64,000 bases of DNA from Acestrorhynchus altus (GCA_034509495.1 CM067503.1:17760100-17824099); one strand, 5' to 3'; counted from the first letter of the stretch, positions 22,722-33,644 are shown. Numbers and translations are program-made. The notes: generated from the letters alone by a model not told the origin.

Positions 22722-22815
22722 CACTCTTAAAAATGAAGGAGCTTTAAATGGTTCCTTGGACAAATGCATGGAAGAAGCACTTGTGCTTCCATACAGATGT
22801 GTGATTGTGAACCAC
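22722..22815. mobile_element. GGTTCTTT-family repeat fragment
   Basis: 'CACTCTTAAAAATGAAGGAG' then 'TTTAAATGGTTCCTTGGAC' and 'GAAGAAGCACTTGTGC', in the family order. Confidence 0.5.
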
Positions 22816-23127
22816 CCTTTTAAATATATAAATAAACTTTACTTGCTCTTCATATAACAACATCCCTTTCTATTTACTTTCAATAAAACTGAGATGAATC
22901 CAGCAACTGATCATATATGTCCAGTTTATCCAATTACAACCATCCATTATTCCGTTATAATCTACAGGCAAACTCTGTACTGGAGCTCATGCTGGAAATG
23001 GAATGAACTCATCTGTCAAACATGCACATGAGCAGACTGGATGCTGGAACCTCACTCCCTGCTAAGAAGGGTGCTCAATCCGTACACACACCTAACAGTG
23101 TAAATGGGTAATGATGCATTTGCAATG

Positions 23128-23345
23128 CTACCCTCTTAAAAATAACAAAGGTGTGTTTTATTGGAAGATCCCATGGTGCACTGAGTTTTAGTTCCATACA
23201 GAACCATGGTTTGTAATAGGGATGTGTGGGTGTGAAAGGTACTTGAAGAACACTCTGTTGATGGAAAAGTTAACTTAATACTTGGGAAGGTTCTTCCCAC
23301 TCATACATCTTTATTACAAACGTGGTTCTTCATGGAACCAAATGT
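23128..23345. mobile_element. GGTTCTTT-family repeat copy
   Basis: 'CCTCTTAAAAATAACAAAGG' at the left, 'CATACAGAACCATGG' and 'GGTTCTTCCCACTC' inside, 'GTGGTTCTTCATGGAACC' at the right. No coding capacity. Confidence 0.5.
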
Positions 23346-23639
23346 AGTTGCTCTGTGGCGTCACTCCAGTACTTTTATTTTCAAGAAGTTTGTGCAAGAG
23401 TGAAGTGTGAGGTTAGGCTGTGCGTTTGTAGGCGTGGGAATGTTGCATTATTATAATTGCATGTGAATAAATGAGATGGAGGGGCAAATGATCGGGCTGA
23501 GTTAAGATACATGTGATTGACTTGGATAACACGAAAATGAGCAGAGCAGAGGGGAAAAGAGTGGGGGAGAGAGATGGAGGAAGAAGGGAACATAGATGTG
23601 TGAGAGATGGAGGAACAGGAGGAGGGGGTGAGAGTGGGG

Positions 23640-23780
23640 GTCTCGGTACTTGGCAGTCTCTGAGTATCTCAGGTTCTCTCCGGCCGGGGAAAGCGGTCGA
23701 TATTTAATTGTTATTGCTAGCATGAAACGCACGGAAGCGGTGCCTGTACGAAAATTTCTCATTTATTTGGTATTCTTGTT
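23640..23780. promoter_or_regulatory. candidate conserved element
   Basis: CpG-containing unique text: CTCTCCGGCCGGGGAAAG, GCGGTCGATATTTAATTG, TTATTGCTAGC, ACGCACGGAAGCGG. It includes AATTGTTATT (SOX-like). Preceded and followed by purine- or pyrimidine-biased low-complexity DNA. Confidence 0.42.
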
Positions 23781-24094
23781 TTCTCTCTTTCTCCCCCACC
23801 CCCCACCCCCCACTCTGTTTTAGAAGAGCACCAGAGATGGTGGTTAGGGGGTATTTAGACACTTTGAGGTGGAAAGAGGAAAGAGAGAAGGGGTGTGTGA
23901 TGGGGGTTGGGGGGGGGGGGTGGCATTCTCTCGTCTTCCAAGTTTTTGTCATTAGACCATTGTATCCAGCCTTCCAGCAGTGCCTCACTCACCTACCCAC
24001 CCATCACCAGCCCACCCCATCCAACCCCAATGCCTCGGCCCTCCTTCACCCCAAACTGCACCCCCCCCCCTCTCTCCTTCCCACCTGTCCAAAA

Positions 24095-24415
24095 TGAAAA
24101 ATCCGTCATTTTCCATCAAACGTCCAACCAAATATTATCTGCACTCCATTCCCAGGGATCGAATCTTATTTAGTGCGAAAGGGATTCGCCATCTGTTTTC
24201 AAATTTCATTCCTCCATGAACTTTATTTTCTCTGACTTTGGACAAAATTATAACCCGATCGATCCGCAATCTGCCCCCGCCGTCTACATATATTTTCCGC
24301 GGCCGGTTCCCTCTCTCTCTTTCTGCGCTCTCGGTCGTTGGTCAATTTTTCGGACGCCGGAGCGCCTCGATCGCGGCTTCACCGGACAGATTGAAATTCG
24401 GTGTGTGATGTTGTT
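24095..24415. promoter_or_regulatory. candidate deeply conserved non-coding element
   Basis: About 320 bp of unique sequence mixing AT-rich stretches with many CpGs (AATCCGTCATTTTCC, GATCGATCCGC, TTCCGCGGCCGG, CGGACGCCGGAGCGCC, GATCGCGGC). No repeat and no coding frame. Ends at a G-run near 24,418. One of the strongest regulatory-looking blocks in the window by eye. Confidence 0.48.
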
Positions 24416-24611
24416 GGGGTGGGGGGGTGGGGGGTGCCTCCCGCACCGCGCGCTCTCTCCATCGCTCCTCCACTCTTCCACTCTCTCCTAATCTCCTCCA
24501 CTAACACTCCTCCTTCCCAGCTCTCCTTCTCCTCTCATTATCGGAGCGCACCGGCAACTCCTCGCGTTTAGATCTCCCCCCTATCTACCCCAACTACCCA
24601 CCCACCTCGAC

Positions 24612-24680
24612 CTTCTCCTCCTCCTCCACCTCCTCCTCCTCCTCCTCCTCCTCCTCCACCTCCTCCACCTCATCCTCCTG
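24612..24680. repeat. (TCC/CTC)n trinucleotide tract
   Basis: About 22 CTC units with ACC interruptions. Pyrimidine-rich strand. Confidence 0.93.
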
Positions 24681-24689
24681 CTCGCGCCC

Positions 24690-24892
24690 TGTCCCGCACC
24701 TCGCCGCGCGCTCAGATTGGCAGAAGGGGCGCGCTAGGACAGAAGCCGTATGGTGGGCGACATTTGTTGTTCTTTCATTCCTTAAGTTCTAAAAGTGTGA
24801 CAGCGACGAGGGTCTTGTTTGTCTAAGCGGCTCTAGCTGTAGTTGATTCTTCATCGTCCGTTTTCCTGTCGCGCGGTCAGAGGTGCCTATAA
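24690..24892 (+). promoter_or_regulatory. putative promoter region, CpG-rich with TATA-like box
   Basis: CpG-rich sequence (CTCGCGCCCTGTCCCGCACC, GCCGCGCGCTCAGATTGGC with an inverted CCAAT box, AGGGGCGCGC) is followed by TATAAA at 24,888-24,893. A splice donor lies 150 bp further on (25,038). The order CCAAT-like, TATA, donor supports a plus-strand promoter, but no transcript evidence is available and the 5' limit is arbitrary. Confidence 0.4.
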
Positions 24893-25037
24893 ATGACCGT
24901 GCATGACATGAATCATTTCCAGGCTGGACGCAACCTCGTGCAACTTGTGTGTCAGCTGATTTTCTGTGGTTTCCAGTTGGTGGTGTTGGGGCAAAGCCTG
25001 CGCGCGGGACCGAAGCCCATGTGAGGAAGCAGCGCCA
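24893..25037 (+). other. putative first exon ending at a strong splice donor
   Basis: The sequence AGCGCCA|GTAAGTAC at 25,031-25,042 is a strong donor. If transcribed from the upstream CpG-rich region, this would be a first exon. It contains a complete 43-codon frame (ATG 24,893, TGA 25,022-25,024) with a hydrophobic middle ('LVQLVCQLIFCGFQLVVLG'). I do not recognise the peptide. The ATG has a weak context (T at -3) and overlaps the TATA-like box, so either the box or the ORF start is probably spurious; an in-frame ATG follows at 24,908. Most likely non-coding or 5' UTR. Confidence 0.33.
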
Positions 25038-25123
25038 GTAAGTACACCTACCCCCTCCTCATTTCTCTCTACTTTCTCTTTTGCATGCGCCTCTAGATCG
25101 AGAAACACTCTCAGAAGTAGGTG

Positions 25124-25125
<2 letters not shown>

Positions 25126-25161
<36 letters not shown>
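25126..25161. repeat. (GT)18 microsatellite
   Basis: Pure GT run about 90 bp downstream of the candidate splice donor. Confidence 0.95.
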
Positions 25162-25163
<2 letters not shown>

Positions 25164-25164
25164 T

Positions 25165-26635
25165 CACAACAAAGATCTTCTGATGTAACGGCTAAAAGCA
25201 GTCCGAGCTGCTGATGTTTTTTTGTGGTGAAGTGTTTTAAGATGGTTAGGTTTGTTGTTAAATTAGAAAGGCTTACAGAAGGAGTTCGGTGTGTGATGGG
25301 GAGTTTGGGGGGTGTGGTGGGGTTGTAGGGTAGGGGGGTCACGCTTTCTCATAGCTTGAGGGGGCGTGAGTAAAGTGAAAGGAAGGGGAACTGGAAGGTG
25401 ATGCATGGTGCACTTGTTCTTGCATTGATTGCTCTGTTTGTTTGGAGCTAATTATTGCGGGAGAAAGTGTGTTCACAAGCTTCTGGTGTCAGTTTCCTCT
25501 ACTAGTTTCTTTCACTTGCTGCTTTCTTAAAGGGACAGTGTCCTTGGGGTCTGTTTGCAGTGGACTTGGATGGAGGCTGATGGTTCTCTTGGATATCCAG
25601 GACTGGATTTTCAGAATTGTAAATATGGACTAGATACAAACTTCTGTTTATTTTTACATTTATATTAACTTTTATGCTGAACCATATTTAACCTGCATCA
25701 GACCCATGAGAAACTACTACTACTACTTGTTCTCAATTAGTACCGTGAGAGGCCTAATTTGAAATTGTTTATGATGTACAAACACTGATATATGAGCTAC
25801 ACTGATTGTCAAACATGTTTGCATGTTGATATAAAACTGAACACCTCCTAAATATATTGACCAAAATTTAATAACAACTATAAGTTGGCATTGTTATTTG
25901 GCATATTCATACCTTGTGTGCCTTCAAAAGGGCAATTTGAATATTTCAATGACTTTCTGCTTTGCTAAGTGTTCATTAATGAGTGTAGACATTTATTTAT
26001 TTATTTATTTTTTGCTAAGAGTGCCGATTTAAGGTTTTACCAAGAATCATTCCAAGTACCACCGAAGGCCTTTTAAGTGGGCTGGATGTCTATATCTATC
26101 AAACATCTACTGAGTTTCACCCATTAACTACTTTGTATCTAGATTCCTGTGTAATCATGTCAGAGTATCCTTGTTTTCCACATACTTCAACCTGGGCACC
26201 TAAAGGTGTCTGTTTCTACTAGGGACATAAGCCAATATTTATGGAGGCTATAACAGTTTTAGTACTGTAAAAAGTCTTGCTTCACTGAGAATCATACTCT
26301 CATAAACACTGTGTGTGATTATGCCCTCTACCCCATCCATTGTTGGATATTATAGTGAATAACTAAATCATTCTCTTTATGATTCTTGAGTATGTTTATG
26401 GAGTTGCATAAGGATTTAGTGAAAGAGGAGACCGAGAAATGGCATGGGGTCTGAACATGTTTTATGTAGTGTGAGCAGTTTCGAGTATTTAGGCATGTTT
26501 AATGTGACCGTTGGACCAAGCATTGCTGGTCTGTAGAAAGATTCAGATTGGCAGCAGGTAGGATTAAAAAAGATATATAGTATTTCTTATACTGGATGGA
26601 CCACCTCCACCAAAAATGATCTATTCCAGTCCAAA
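25165..26635. other. intron-like or intergenic DNA
   Basis: AT-rich unique sequence. No gene, strong motif cluster or recognised element. A short (ATTT)n lies near 25,992-26,010. Confidence 0.45.
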
Positions 26636-26639
26636 ACTA

Positions 26640-26860
26640 GGCTATATTTTCATTATTTTAGTGGCTAATTCCAGTCGCTACTCTCTCATGCCACCCTCAC
26701 TTAACCTCGTATTTCACAGCTGAACTGCAGCTAATTTAGTCACAGTTAACCGCACTCAGTTCCATCCACTGAAGGAGTATGCTTAATTACCCACAATTAA
26801 ATCCCGGTGCTAACGAGAAAATTACTCCAATATGAAATAAATTGACACAAGCAAGTAGAA
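26640..26860. promoter_or_regulatory. candidate conserved non-coding element
   Basis: Unique block with GCTAATTCCAGTCGC, GCTAATTTAGTCAC, GCTTAATTACCCACAATTAAATC and TGACA words. No coding frame; resembles homeodomain-rich enhancers. Confidence 0.42.
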
Positions 26861-27124
26861 AGAGCAGGTTCTTGTGAAGTAGGGTCATGGATAGGTGATG
26901 TCGGTTAAAAGAGGTTAGGGATTAGACTGGTAAATCAACGCACTCCAGTTCAACTTCATAACCCTCTTGGAAGAACAAGATCTGCAAATGAAAGTAAGAA
27001 GTGAGCATTATTGTGATGGTTGGATGTTGAGAATTGGAGAAGAACAAAGATTATACCAAAAGAGAATATGTCAGTTATAGAATAATGGTACCTGTAGAGG
27101 GATTTTAAGTGTGACTTTCCAATG

Positions 27125-27250
27125 TATTAAACAGGAGTGGGGAATTCTGGTCCCAGAGGGCAAGATTCCTGCTCAGTTTTGTGCTTTTCCATCTTAAGCC
27201 AGGTTTGTGTTTTGAATAGGGACATCTTCAAGCTGTGCTGGACTATTAGT
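27125..27250. mobile_element. MITE-like dispersed repeat, copy 3
   Basis: 'GGGGAATTCTGGTCCCAGAGG' style left arm and 'TTCAAGCTGTGCTGG' right arm resemble the family at 2.0 and 22.6 kb. Diverged. Confidence 0.35.
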
Positions 27251-27629
27251 TACTTACTCCTGCCATAAAACAAAGATGGATTATAAATATACAAGGGATT
27301 CTTCAAGCGAAGACTTCAAGACAAAAGAAAAGCAGGTTTTACAGATTTTAATATTTTAGTTTATGGTGAATGTAGATTGTCTCTTTGCAAAAATGAATGA
27401 ACATGAATGGATTTTGGTAGGTCATATTTTCCTTATACCATAAAAGAACAATGAAACAATATGGTTCTTTGATTGAACCTGATTGCCTTGGAGTTGACAC
27501 TGTAGCTCACAGTCCTGAAAACAACCTGTCCTTTTCATCTCAGTACATTTGAAGCATATACTATACTACTCTAAGCATAATGATGAGTTCAGTGACTTTA
27601 ATCTGTTTAAATGTGTCCAGACTACTTTA

Positions 27630-27975
27630 TGCTCCGCTGCTGGTGTGAGAGGCCAACACAGTCAAGATGAGTCGGTTAGAGATAATTGTAAACAGTGGTA
27701 GTAATAACACTGGGCCCAACAGTGATAACAATTAGATTTGATTTCATTTGAGGATGCCTCCACAGCTGCTACCCTTGCCCCCTTTAGCCCCCCAACCCCT
27801 CTCACAGACCATGCTAGCCGCCCCCCCACCCATGGGGCCCGTCTCCCCCTCAGATTAAAGTGGGTGTGTTAATTCGGTGGTGTAGCGATCGAAGAGCTCT
27901 GGCAACAATGGGAAATGGGCTATTGATCAGACCTGCTCAGATTAAGACTGGGGACTGGAGCTCTTTCTCGCTCTC
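27630..27975. promoter_or_regulatory. candidate conserved non-coding element
   Basis: Two unique blocks (27,640-27,770 and 27,850-27,965) flank a C-rich spacer. Words include AGATAATTGTAAAC, GTGATAACAATTAGATTTG (SOX and GATA-like), TTAATTCGGTGG and AGCGATCGAAGAGC. No coding frame. Confidence 0.42.
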
Positions 27976-28520
27976 TTTACCTCTCCTTTGCTCTCCATTT
28001 CCCACTTCTAGCTTTGCTCTCTTGCCATCTCACTGCTCGTTCCTCCTCCTCTTTCTTGCTCTATGTCCCTTATTCTCTCTCTTGTGGACATACACATTCT
28101 ACTCTTCCATCTTTCTTTTGTCCTCTCACCCATCTACTAGGCTCTTAAATTAAAACTGTTAAAAATGATTTTTTTTTTTTGATAGAATAACTAGTTTTTG
28201 TTGCCTAAAAACATTAGCTAAAGGACCATTCTTTTCAATGAGAAGAGGCCTGAAGGCTCTTCTTTTATGAAAGAAAGCAACACATCTTATGTTAAGATGA
28301 TTTCAAATACAATTTGCCCTGAAAAGGCAACAAAGGCCATTCAAATGGACAGCAAATCTATTGGATAAAAATTAACCATAAAAAATACCCACTTACTTAT
28401 ATTAATTGTCTCAATCAATAAAACTGCAAAAGCTGAAGGCATCATCAGATGTCACAGCTGTTATTAGGGAAATAGACCATTGTGCTGCATCCCAACTATG
28501 TATAACTGGTTTTGTGTTAA
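27975..28520. other. pyrimidine-rich then AT-rich DNA
   Basis: A C/T-biased tract to about 28,140, a T12 run near 28,168, then ordinary AT-rich DNA. Confidence 0.45.
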
Positions 28521-28524
28521 AAAT

Positions 28525-29010
28525 GTAGGATCTAGGGCTGTGTGTTAGCAAGAACCTGGTGGTATGATGATACAGCCCATGATACAGTATATTGTGATAA
28601 TGTAAGTAATACAGTACATTGAGATCATTTCATTATTTGTTTTTAAGAAAATAGTAGTCGTATATAAAAAAACTCAATATAAAATACATAATATCTGGAT
28701 AATGCAGTTAGAACAGTGGTATCTAAGGGTGCATTACAACACAATCAGCACTTGTCTAAACACAACACAAAATGAATTGCTCTCTTCCACCAATTTTTGC
28801 ATGTAAGCAGGTGATTAAAAATCATTATTGTTGGCAGTTTTTGAGAACTGTCAGAACATGATATCACAATACTCTGATATGCAGTCTAAGACTCAGAATC
28901 GAAAGGTGTTAAATGTTCTTATGAAATCTGAGAAATAAATTTATGTTTAATTTTATGCTAAAGGAGACTGTCTGAGAGGTCTTTATAGTTATTTTCAAGA
29001 TGTATCGTGT
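28525..29010. mobile_element. degenerate dispersed repeat (GATAC/GATAT-rich)
   Basis: 'AGGGCTGTGTGTTAGCAAG' followed by repeated GATACAG/TGATAC words, with 'CAGAACATGATATCACAATAC' and 'GTATCGTGTGGCATGATAC' further on. This resembles a fish repeat with alternating ATCGTATC-type text. Class unknown; heavily decayed. Confidence 0.35.
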
Positions 29011-29439
29011 GGCATGATACAAACTTGACATTTGAACAATCACAGATGAACTGTGTGATCCTGTGTGATCAATTATATATTAATCATTTGGATGATTTTG
29101 GTCTCAGTGGTTGTTTATGTAGATTTAGTTAAGCTTGTTACAAACAAAACTCCCCACATTTTGTTTTACAAAGGAATCACTGTTTTTTGTCTGCCATGAG
29201 TACACCATGCAAGCTCATTCCTGTTGTCTGTTCTGTAATGTTCATTGCAATTTTTCCAATTAATCTGAGTTAATTAATTCCATCACATTGTTTATTATAA
29301 CAATTATAGAATGTTCATCTTGTACAAACCCTGCATTTGTAAACTTCAACTGTTTTGTCTTCTAAGTATTCTGTTCCTGTGCCAAATACATCTGACAGTA
29401 AGTGTTTTCCCCACATTAACACACAAATGAATCAATGAG

Positions 29440-29700
29440 CTAATCACCAAGCCTTAAGTGACTTGATCACAACAAAACCACGTCTTGTGGTGGTAGGCTA
29501 ACTCAAGCCTAGGGATTAAGAACTTATTCAGGGTGCAAGAGGCTGGATCACTTGGAAAAAGGGGTTAAGCCAACAAACGAGTGTGGTGGTGGAGATAAAT
29601 CTGATCTTAGACACTAGGGCACTAGGGGGCGGTAAAGAGGAGTTTTTGGGCAGTTCTACTCGGAGTGCACATCTCAGACTCAGGCAGAAGCTTTGAGGAC
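29440..29700. promoter_or_regulatory. possible conserved element
   Basis: Unique block with CCTTAAGTGACTTGATCAC (an NKX-type AAGTG word), CACGTCTTGTGG and ACTAGGGGGCGG (CTCF-like core). Weak support. Confidence 0.3.
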
Positions 29701-29804
29701 TTTCATCCTTTCACGATCCATCTTTCTCCTGTCTTTCAGTATCTCCTTTCCTCCCATCAACCGCCATCTCCCCCATCTCCCCCACCCCTCCTGTTTCCAC
29801 ACAC

Positions 29805-30060
29805 GAGTGACTTCCACAGGTTTACCTAATGGATTATTAAGTAGCTGATTGAGGATCAATTAAGCACTTAAAGTTTGTTAGGCAGAGTCAATGGCTGTGA
29901 ACGCTTGTAGCTGGTCGAGTAACTCATCGCCACGATTTGAAGCCCCGCACATTTGGTCTCATTTGATCATGAGACCATGGTAGTGAAATTAAAGATTTGA
30001 CAGATATTGGAAATAGCACACTCAAGTTCACTTTTAAATACTACTTTGTCCATGATGTGG
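29805..30060. promoter_or_regulatory. candidate conserved non-coding element
   Basis: Unique block rich in ATTAAG/TCAATTAAG words, with GGTCGAGTAACTCATCGCC, GATTTGAAGCCCCGC and TTTGATCATGAGACC. Scattered CpGs in an AT-rich context, no open frame. Confidence 0.44.
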
Positions 30061-30212
30061 TGGGAAGGGACAAGCGCATTTTGGCGAGAAACAACAGTAG
30101 AAGAGTTACAAGAGTGTAATGCACTTTAAGAGGGCAGACTTTTTGTGAAGTTGTGGAGCAGGAGGTTGAACATACTCTTATTTAATAAGGAGTCCTTTGC
30201 ATAAACACATGG

Positions 30213-30218
<6 letters not shown>

Positions 30219-30264
<46 letters not shown>

Positions 30265-30282
30265 CATATGTATGTATGTATG
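30219..30282. repeat. (TA)21 with (TATG)n tail
   Basis: Pure TA run to 30,260, then CATACATATG and (TATG)4. Confidence 0.96.
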
Positions 30283-30502
30283 CTCGAAACTGCCTCTCAC
30301 TCTCTCTAAATAAATACATATATATTCATTCAACAAATTGCATGCAACTTTTCAGGGCAGTTTATGTGGATATTGGTTGCATTCGTGATTGTCAGCAACT
30401 GGAAAAACGAGCAAGGGTGAAGAGAAAGACAAAGGTGTTTCTCTGGTGGTGAAAAAGAATGAGAAAGAAAGAGACAGAGGGGTGCAGGGAGGGAAGGAGG
30501 AC

Positions 30503-30503
30503 A

Positions 30504-30556
<53 letters not shown>
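30503..30556. repeat. (CT)n microsatellite
   Basis: About 26 CT units with one CTTT interruption, preceded by a purine-rich tract. Confidence 0.95.
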
Positions 30557-30564
30557 AACCTCAT

Positions 30565-30693
30565 ATACGAGACAGAGGAGCGGAAACGGGTCGAATCCTA
30601 CTTCAAATTCTCTTTCCTCTCGGCTTGTCGACCGGGGAAAACAAACCGACCCGAGGCACAGCGAATGGGGATTTACTAATTAACTACTTACAC

Positions 30694-30698
<5 letters not shown>
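30565..30698. promoter_or_regulatory. candidate conserved element between CT and GA tracts
   Basis: 134 bp of unique CpG-bearing sequence (GAGCGGAAACGGGTCG, GCTTGTCGACCGGGG, CCGACCCGAGGC, TTACTAATTAACTAC) held exactly between a CT and a GA microsatellite. No repeat identity. Confidence 0.42.

Positions 30699-30743
<45 letters not shown>
30699..30743. repeat. (GA)22 microsatellite
   Basis: Pure GA run. Confidence 0.96.
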
Positions 30744-30746
<3 letters not shown>

Positions 30747-30870
30747 GCGCACCTCCTCTGCGCGCGGCGCCCGCCCTCTCCTTTACTCACAGAGCTCGTG
30801 CTCGCTGGTATAGAGGTGTGCGCGCGCGGTCCCGGGCTTCCAACGCCACACACACACACACACACACACA

Positions 30871-30904
<34 letters not shown>

Positions 30905-30968
30905 TGCGCGCGCACTGCGGCCCGGTGGAAAGAGTAGCCTGCGGAGCGCCAGAGCGGGACGAGTGGAG
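30744..30968 (+). promoter_or_regulatory. CpG-rich promoter-like block ending at a splice donor
   Basis: CpG-dense DNA (CTGCGCGCGGCGCCCGCC, GTGCGCGCGCGGTCCCGGG, GCGCGCGCACTGCGGCCCGG) split by a CA microsatellite at 30,847-30,901 and ending in GTGGAG|GTATGA, a plausible donor at 30,969. It could be an alternative first exon for a plus-strand transcript whose next exon is at 35,074. Inference only; no TATA box or start codon with support. Confidence 0.35.
30847..30901. repeat. (CA)n microsatellite
   Basis: About 27 CA units interrupted once by TG. Confidence 0.95.
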
Positions 30969-31019
30969 GTATGACAGTGACGGCACTGCGCCCGGATATC
31001 ATTATGACTTGTTTGTTGA

Positions 31020-31740
31020 GTTGATTTAAGTATAAGTGAGTGCCATTTGTTGTTTTCATTGTTTTTATACACTTGTTTAAATGGTGTTGTATTGCTGTAT
31101 GTAAATGTAATAGTTGCGCGTATCTCAAAAAGTCAACTTTAAAGCAGACGGAAAAACTACTTCTGAACGACAGTCTGAAAGACTTTAGACCAGGTCATTT
31201 GGAGAGGTTACCGTTCTTCAGGACAAGGAGGTTAAATGTCAAGTGAAATATACAGGAGAATTTGGAAAGGTGAGGATTATAGATATGGGGTGTAAGGTTT
31301 GTTTTGTACAGTATGCACTCGATTACCTGTGCTTTTAGACGATTCCTCATGCTTTCTTAAAGTTTATGTGTGTCATAGCTAATCGTATTTTTGAAATTGG
31401 CTGAATCTTAAGCACTCGTTAAACACCTCGTATCTCTAAAACGGCAGGTTTTTCAGGAGCAAAAAAAAAACCCACAACTTTCAGTGGAAGGCAATGTGAA
31501 GTAAATGGAAAAGTAATTTTTTACCATTTATATTGATCCAGTCATCATGGAATTTTCACACAATGTGAAGGAGAATACCAAAGCCAAAATATTATATCCC
31601 CCCCAAAATAAAAATGCAATAAACAAACAAACGAATTAAATAAATAAAAAAATAAAATAGAGATGCGAGGTTGATGTGTGCCAGCAGTATGAGAATGAAG
31701 TTTGACGTTTGTCTACTTGTGGCGGCCAGGAACAGCCGTG
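31020..31740. other. AT-rich intergenic or intronic DNA
   Basis: No gene or element supported. Confidence 0.45.
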
Positions 31741-31742
31741 CA

Positions 31743-31743
<1 letters not shown>

Positions 31744-31810
<67 letters not shown>
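31744..31810. repeat. (GT)33 microsatellite
   Basis: Pure GT run of 67 bp. Confidence 0.97.
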
Positions 31811-31812
<2 letters not shown>

Positions 31813-31844
31813 GTGTGCTTGGAGACTTCACCTACACTCCACAT

Positions 31845-32020
31845 TATCCATCAGTCAATTAGACAGTCACTCACTCGTTAAGTGGAGACGTTTCATGAAC
31901 TCTTGTGTGCACCCCTTCCACCTGCCCTTATCCGGGCAGTCAGTAGCCACGCACATTCTTAATGGCGACAGAGACCTAGGCTGGAAGGGATCAAATATAT
32001 TTGGGCATAGCTTTCAAAAT
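31845..32020. promoter_or_regulatory. candidate conserved non-coding element
   Basis: Unique block with CAGTCAATTAGACAGTC, CACTCGTTAAGTGG, CTTATCCGGGCAGTC and CTTAATGGCGACAG. It starts right after the GT microsatellite. No coding evidence. Confidence 0.42.
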
Positions 32021-32389
32021 ATATTGTCGCAGTCTCGCAAAATGTTTTTACTTTGTTCATATATTTGGTGCCGTTTTCTCTTTTAGACTTGTTTTGAAAC
32101 TAACAGCTGTTCTCTACATAATTTCAGGATTGAAGATGAATGAAATAGCCAATAGGAATACCCAGATTTGGAACAAACATTTTTAGATTGACTGACTTGA
32201 TCTTCCATTGTTCATGTTTTTTTTTCTGCAAAGTCGACGTTTTGGAGATTATGTTTATCTTTTTTTTTTTTTTTTTTTAACTTCATATGCATATGTGGTT
32301 ACTGACAAATGTGCAGACAAAGTATAAAAATACTTTAATAATAATAAATTAATAATAATGCAAATAAAAAAAACTGCATTGGAACTCTG

Positions 32390-32810
32390 TTAAGCCGCAA
32401 AGCAGAGATAGCCTCTGCCGCAGAAAGTTGGTTATAAGAGTGCATGTCCAATTTCCACTTGAAGCCTTCAGGGGGTAAGCTACGACTCCAAAAATGAGAA
32501 AGTTAAATCAAAGATTTTCAGCTCGCATTGGCCGATTTTGGATGCCTATCCATGCGCGCAGCGGAGCGGCTCATCAATTATTTGCGCCGCTGTGTTTTTG
32601 ATAACAGGTGTTTATAAATCGATATATAGACATGTAGCTCTAACCACATCAGATGTCCTGATCTTCTACTAGATGTATCGAAACTAGCAGAAAGTTGTTT
32701 GCGTTTGTTGAATTATTCACCACCAGGCACAACGAGTAAATCCCGAGGTCTCGCAACTTCTTCAGTCTTGGTGGTTTTGGTTTTGGTCCTCTTGGATCCT
32801 TTTAAAAAAG
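32390..32810. promoter_or_regulatory. candidate enhancer with TCF/LEF- and CDX/HOX-like sites
   Basis: Unique 400-bp block with CpGs (CATGCGCGCAGCGGAGCGG, TTTGCGCCGC). Notable words: TTAAATCAAAGATTTTC near 32,501 (a TCF/LEF-like ATCAAAG), CATCAATTATTTGCG, and TTTGATAACAGGTG followed by TTTATAAATCGAT near 32,610-32,622 (CDX/HOX-like TTTATAA). Motifs are seen; regulatory function is inferred. Confidence 0.45.
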
Positions 32811-32819
32811 TTTTTGTTC

Positions 32820-33320
32820 GGTTTGTTTGAGGGGATCCAAAGCAGCTGTAGGTCCAGGACTCAAGTTTCAGTGCTGAAGTACAAGAAAAAATAAAATGTT
32901 AAAGATAAACAGCGCGAACTAAAGGATTTTTGTTATGGGCGTTGAGGCATTTTGCTCTTAGTTCTTTATTTTATTTTGTCATGTGTTTTTAAATGGATAT
33001 CCAGGCCCTCTGGTTCATAACGTTTATTCACTGTTTGAGACTTCTCACAATAAATAAACAAATAAATAAGTAAATAAATAAATACATACTTAACGCTTTA
33101 ATTGAGGACAGCAAATCTGAAAAGCTGGATGTAAAATTTGAAATTATTTTCTCTTCATTTACTGTAAATAAAAAAATATATTCCAATTTCCACTAGGAAG
33201 CGTTTGCGTCAATATGCAAGGTCAATAAGGTAGTACTAATAAAAAACACCGGAAATGAAACAATGTTTACTCAGTTCTAAACCCTCCACATTGAACATCT
33301 TCCCTCCTCTGAGCCTCCAC
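32820..33320. other. AT-rich DNA
   Basis: An AAAT-rich simple stretch near 33,050-33,085. Nothing else assignable. Confidence 0.45.
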
Positions 33321-33324
33321 TTCA

Positions 33325-33570
33325 CAGTTTTGTTGGACCCATTTCAGCGCGGCGTCGGTCTGTTTTCACAGCTCGTTCCAGTTCTACCATAACAGGCTAA
33401 TTGACTGCGGGTTAGTCCACTTTCTGAATGTGGCTTCATTCTTTTTACACAAGGAGGCTCGTGCCACTGCTTCACGCTTCCCTCCTGCCCCTCTCCGTCT
33501 GTCAATATTTGGTGGAAATATTTCCGACATTAAATGGCATTTGGGGAATCTCTGCTCTCTCCGTCCCTCA
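33325..33570. promoter_or_regulatory. candidate conserved non-coding element
   Basis: Unique block with CATTTCAGCGCGGCGTCGG, ACAGGCTAATTGACTGC, CTGTCAATATTTGG and GACATTAAATGGCATTTGG. Ends at a C15 run and an AC microsatellite. Confidence 0.44.
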
Positions 33571-33572
33571 GC

Positions 33573-33588
33573 ACCCCCCCCCCCCCCT

Positions 33589-33640
<52 letters not shown>
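33573..33640. repeat. C-run followed by (AC)25
   Basis: Poly(C) at 33,573-33,587 then AC run 33,591-33,640 with a CATA tail. Confidence 0.95.

Positions 33641-33644
<4 letters not shown>

Noticed and set aside
24893..25024. Calling the 43-codon ORF a gene
   Set aside because: Weak start context, overlap with the TATA-like box, unknown peptide; kept only as a possible exon content.
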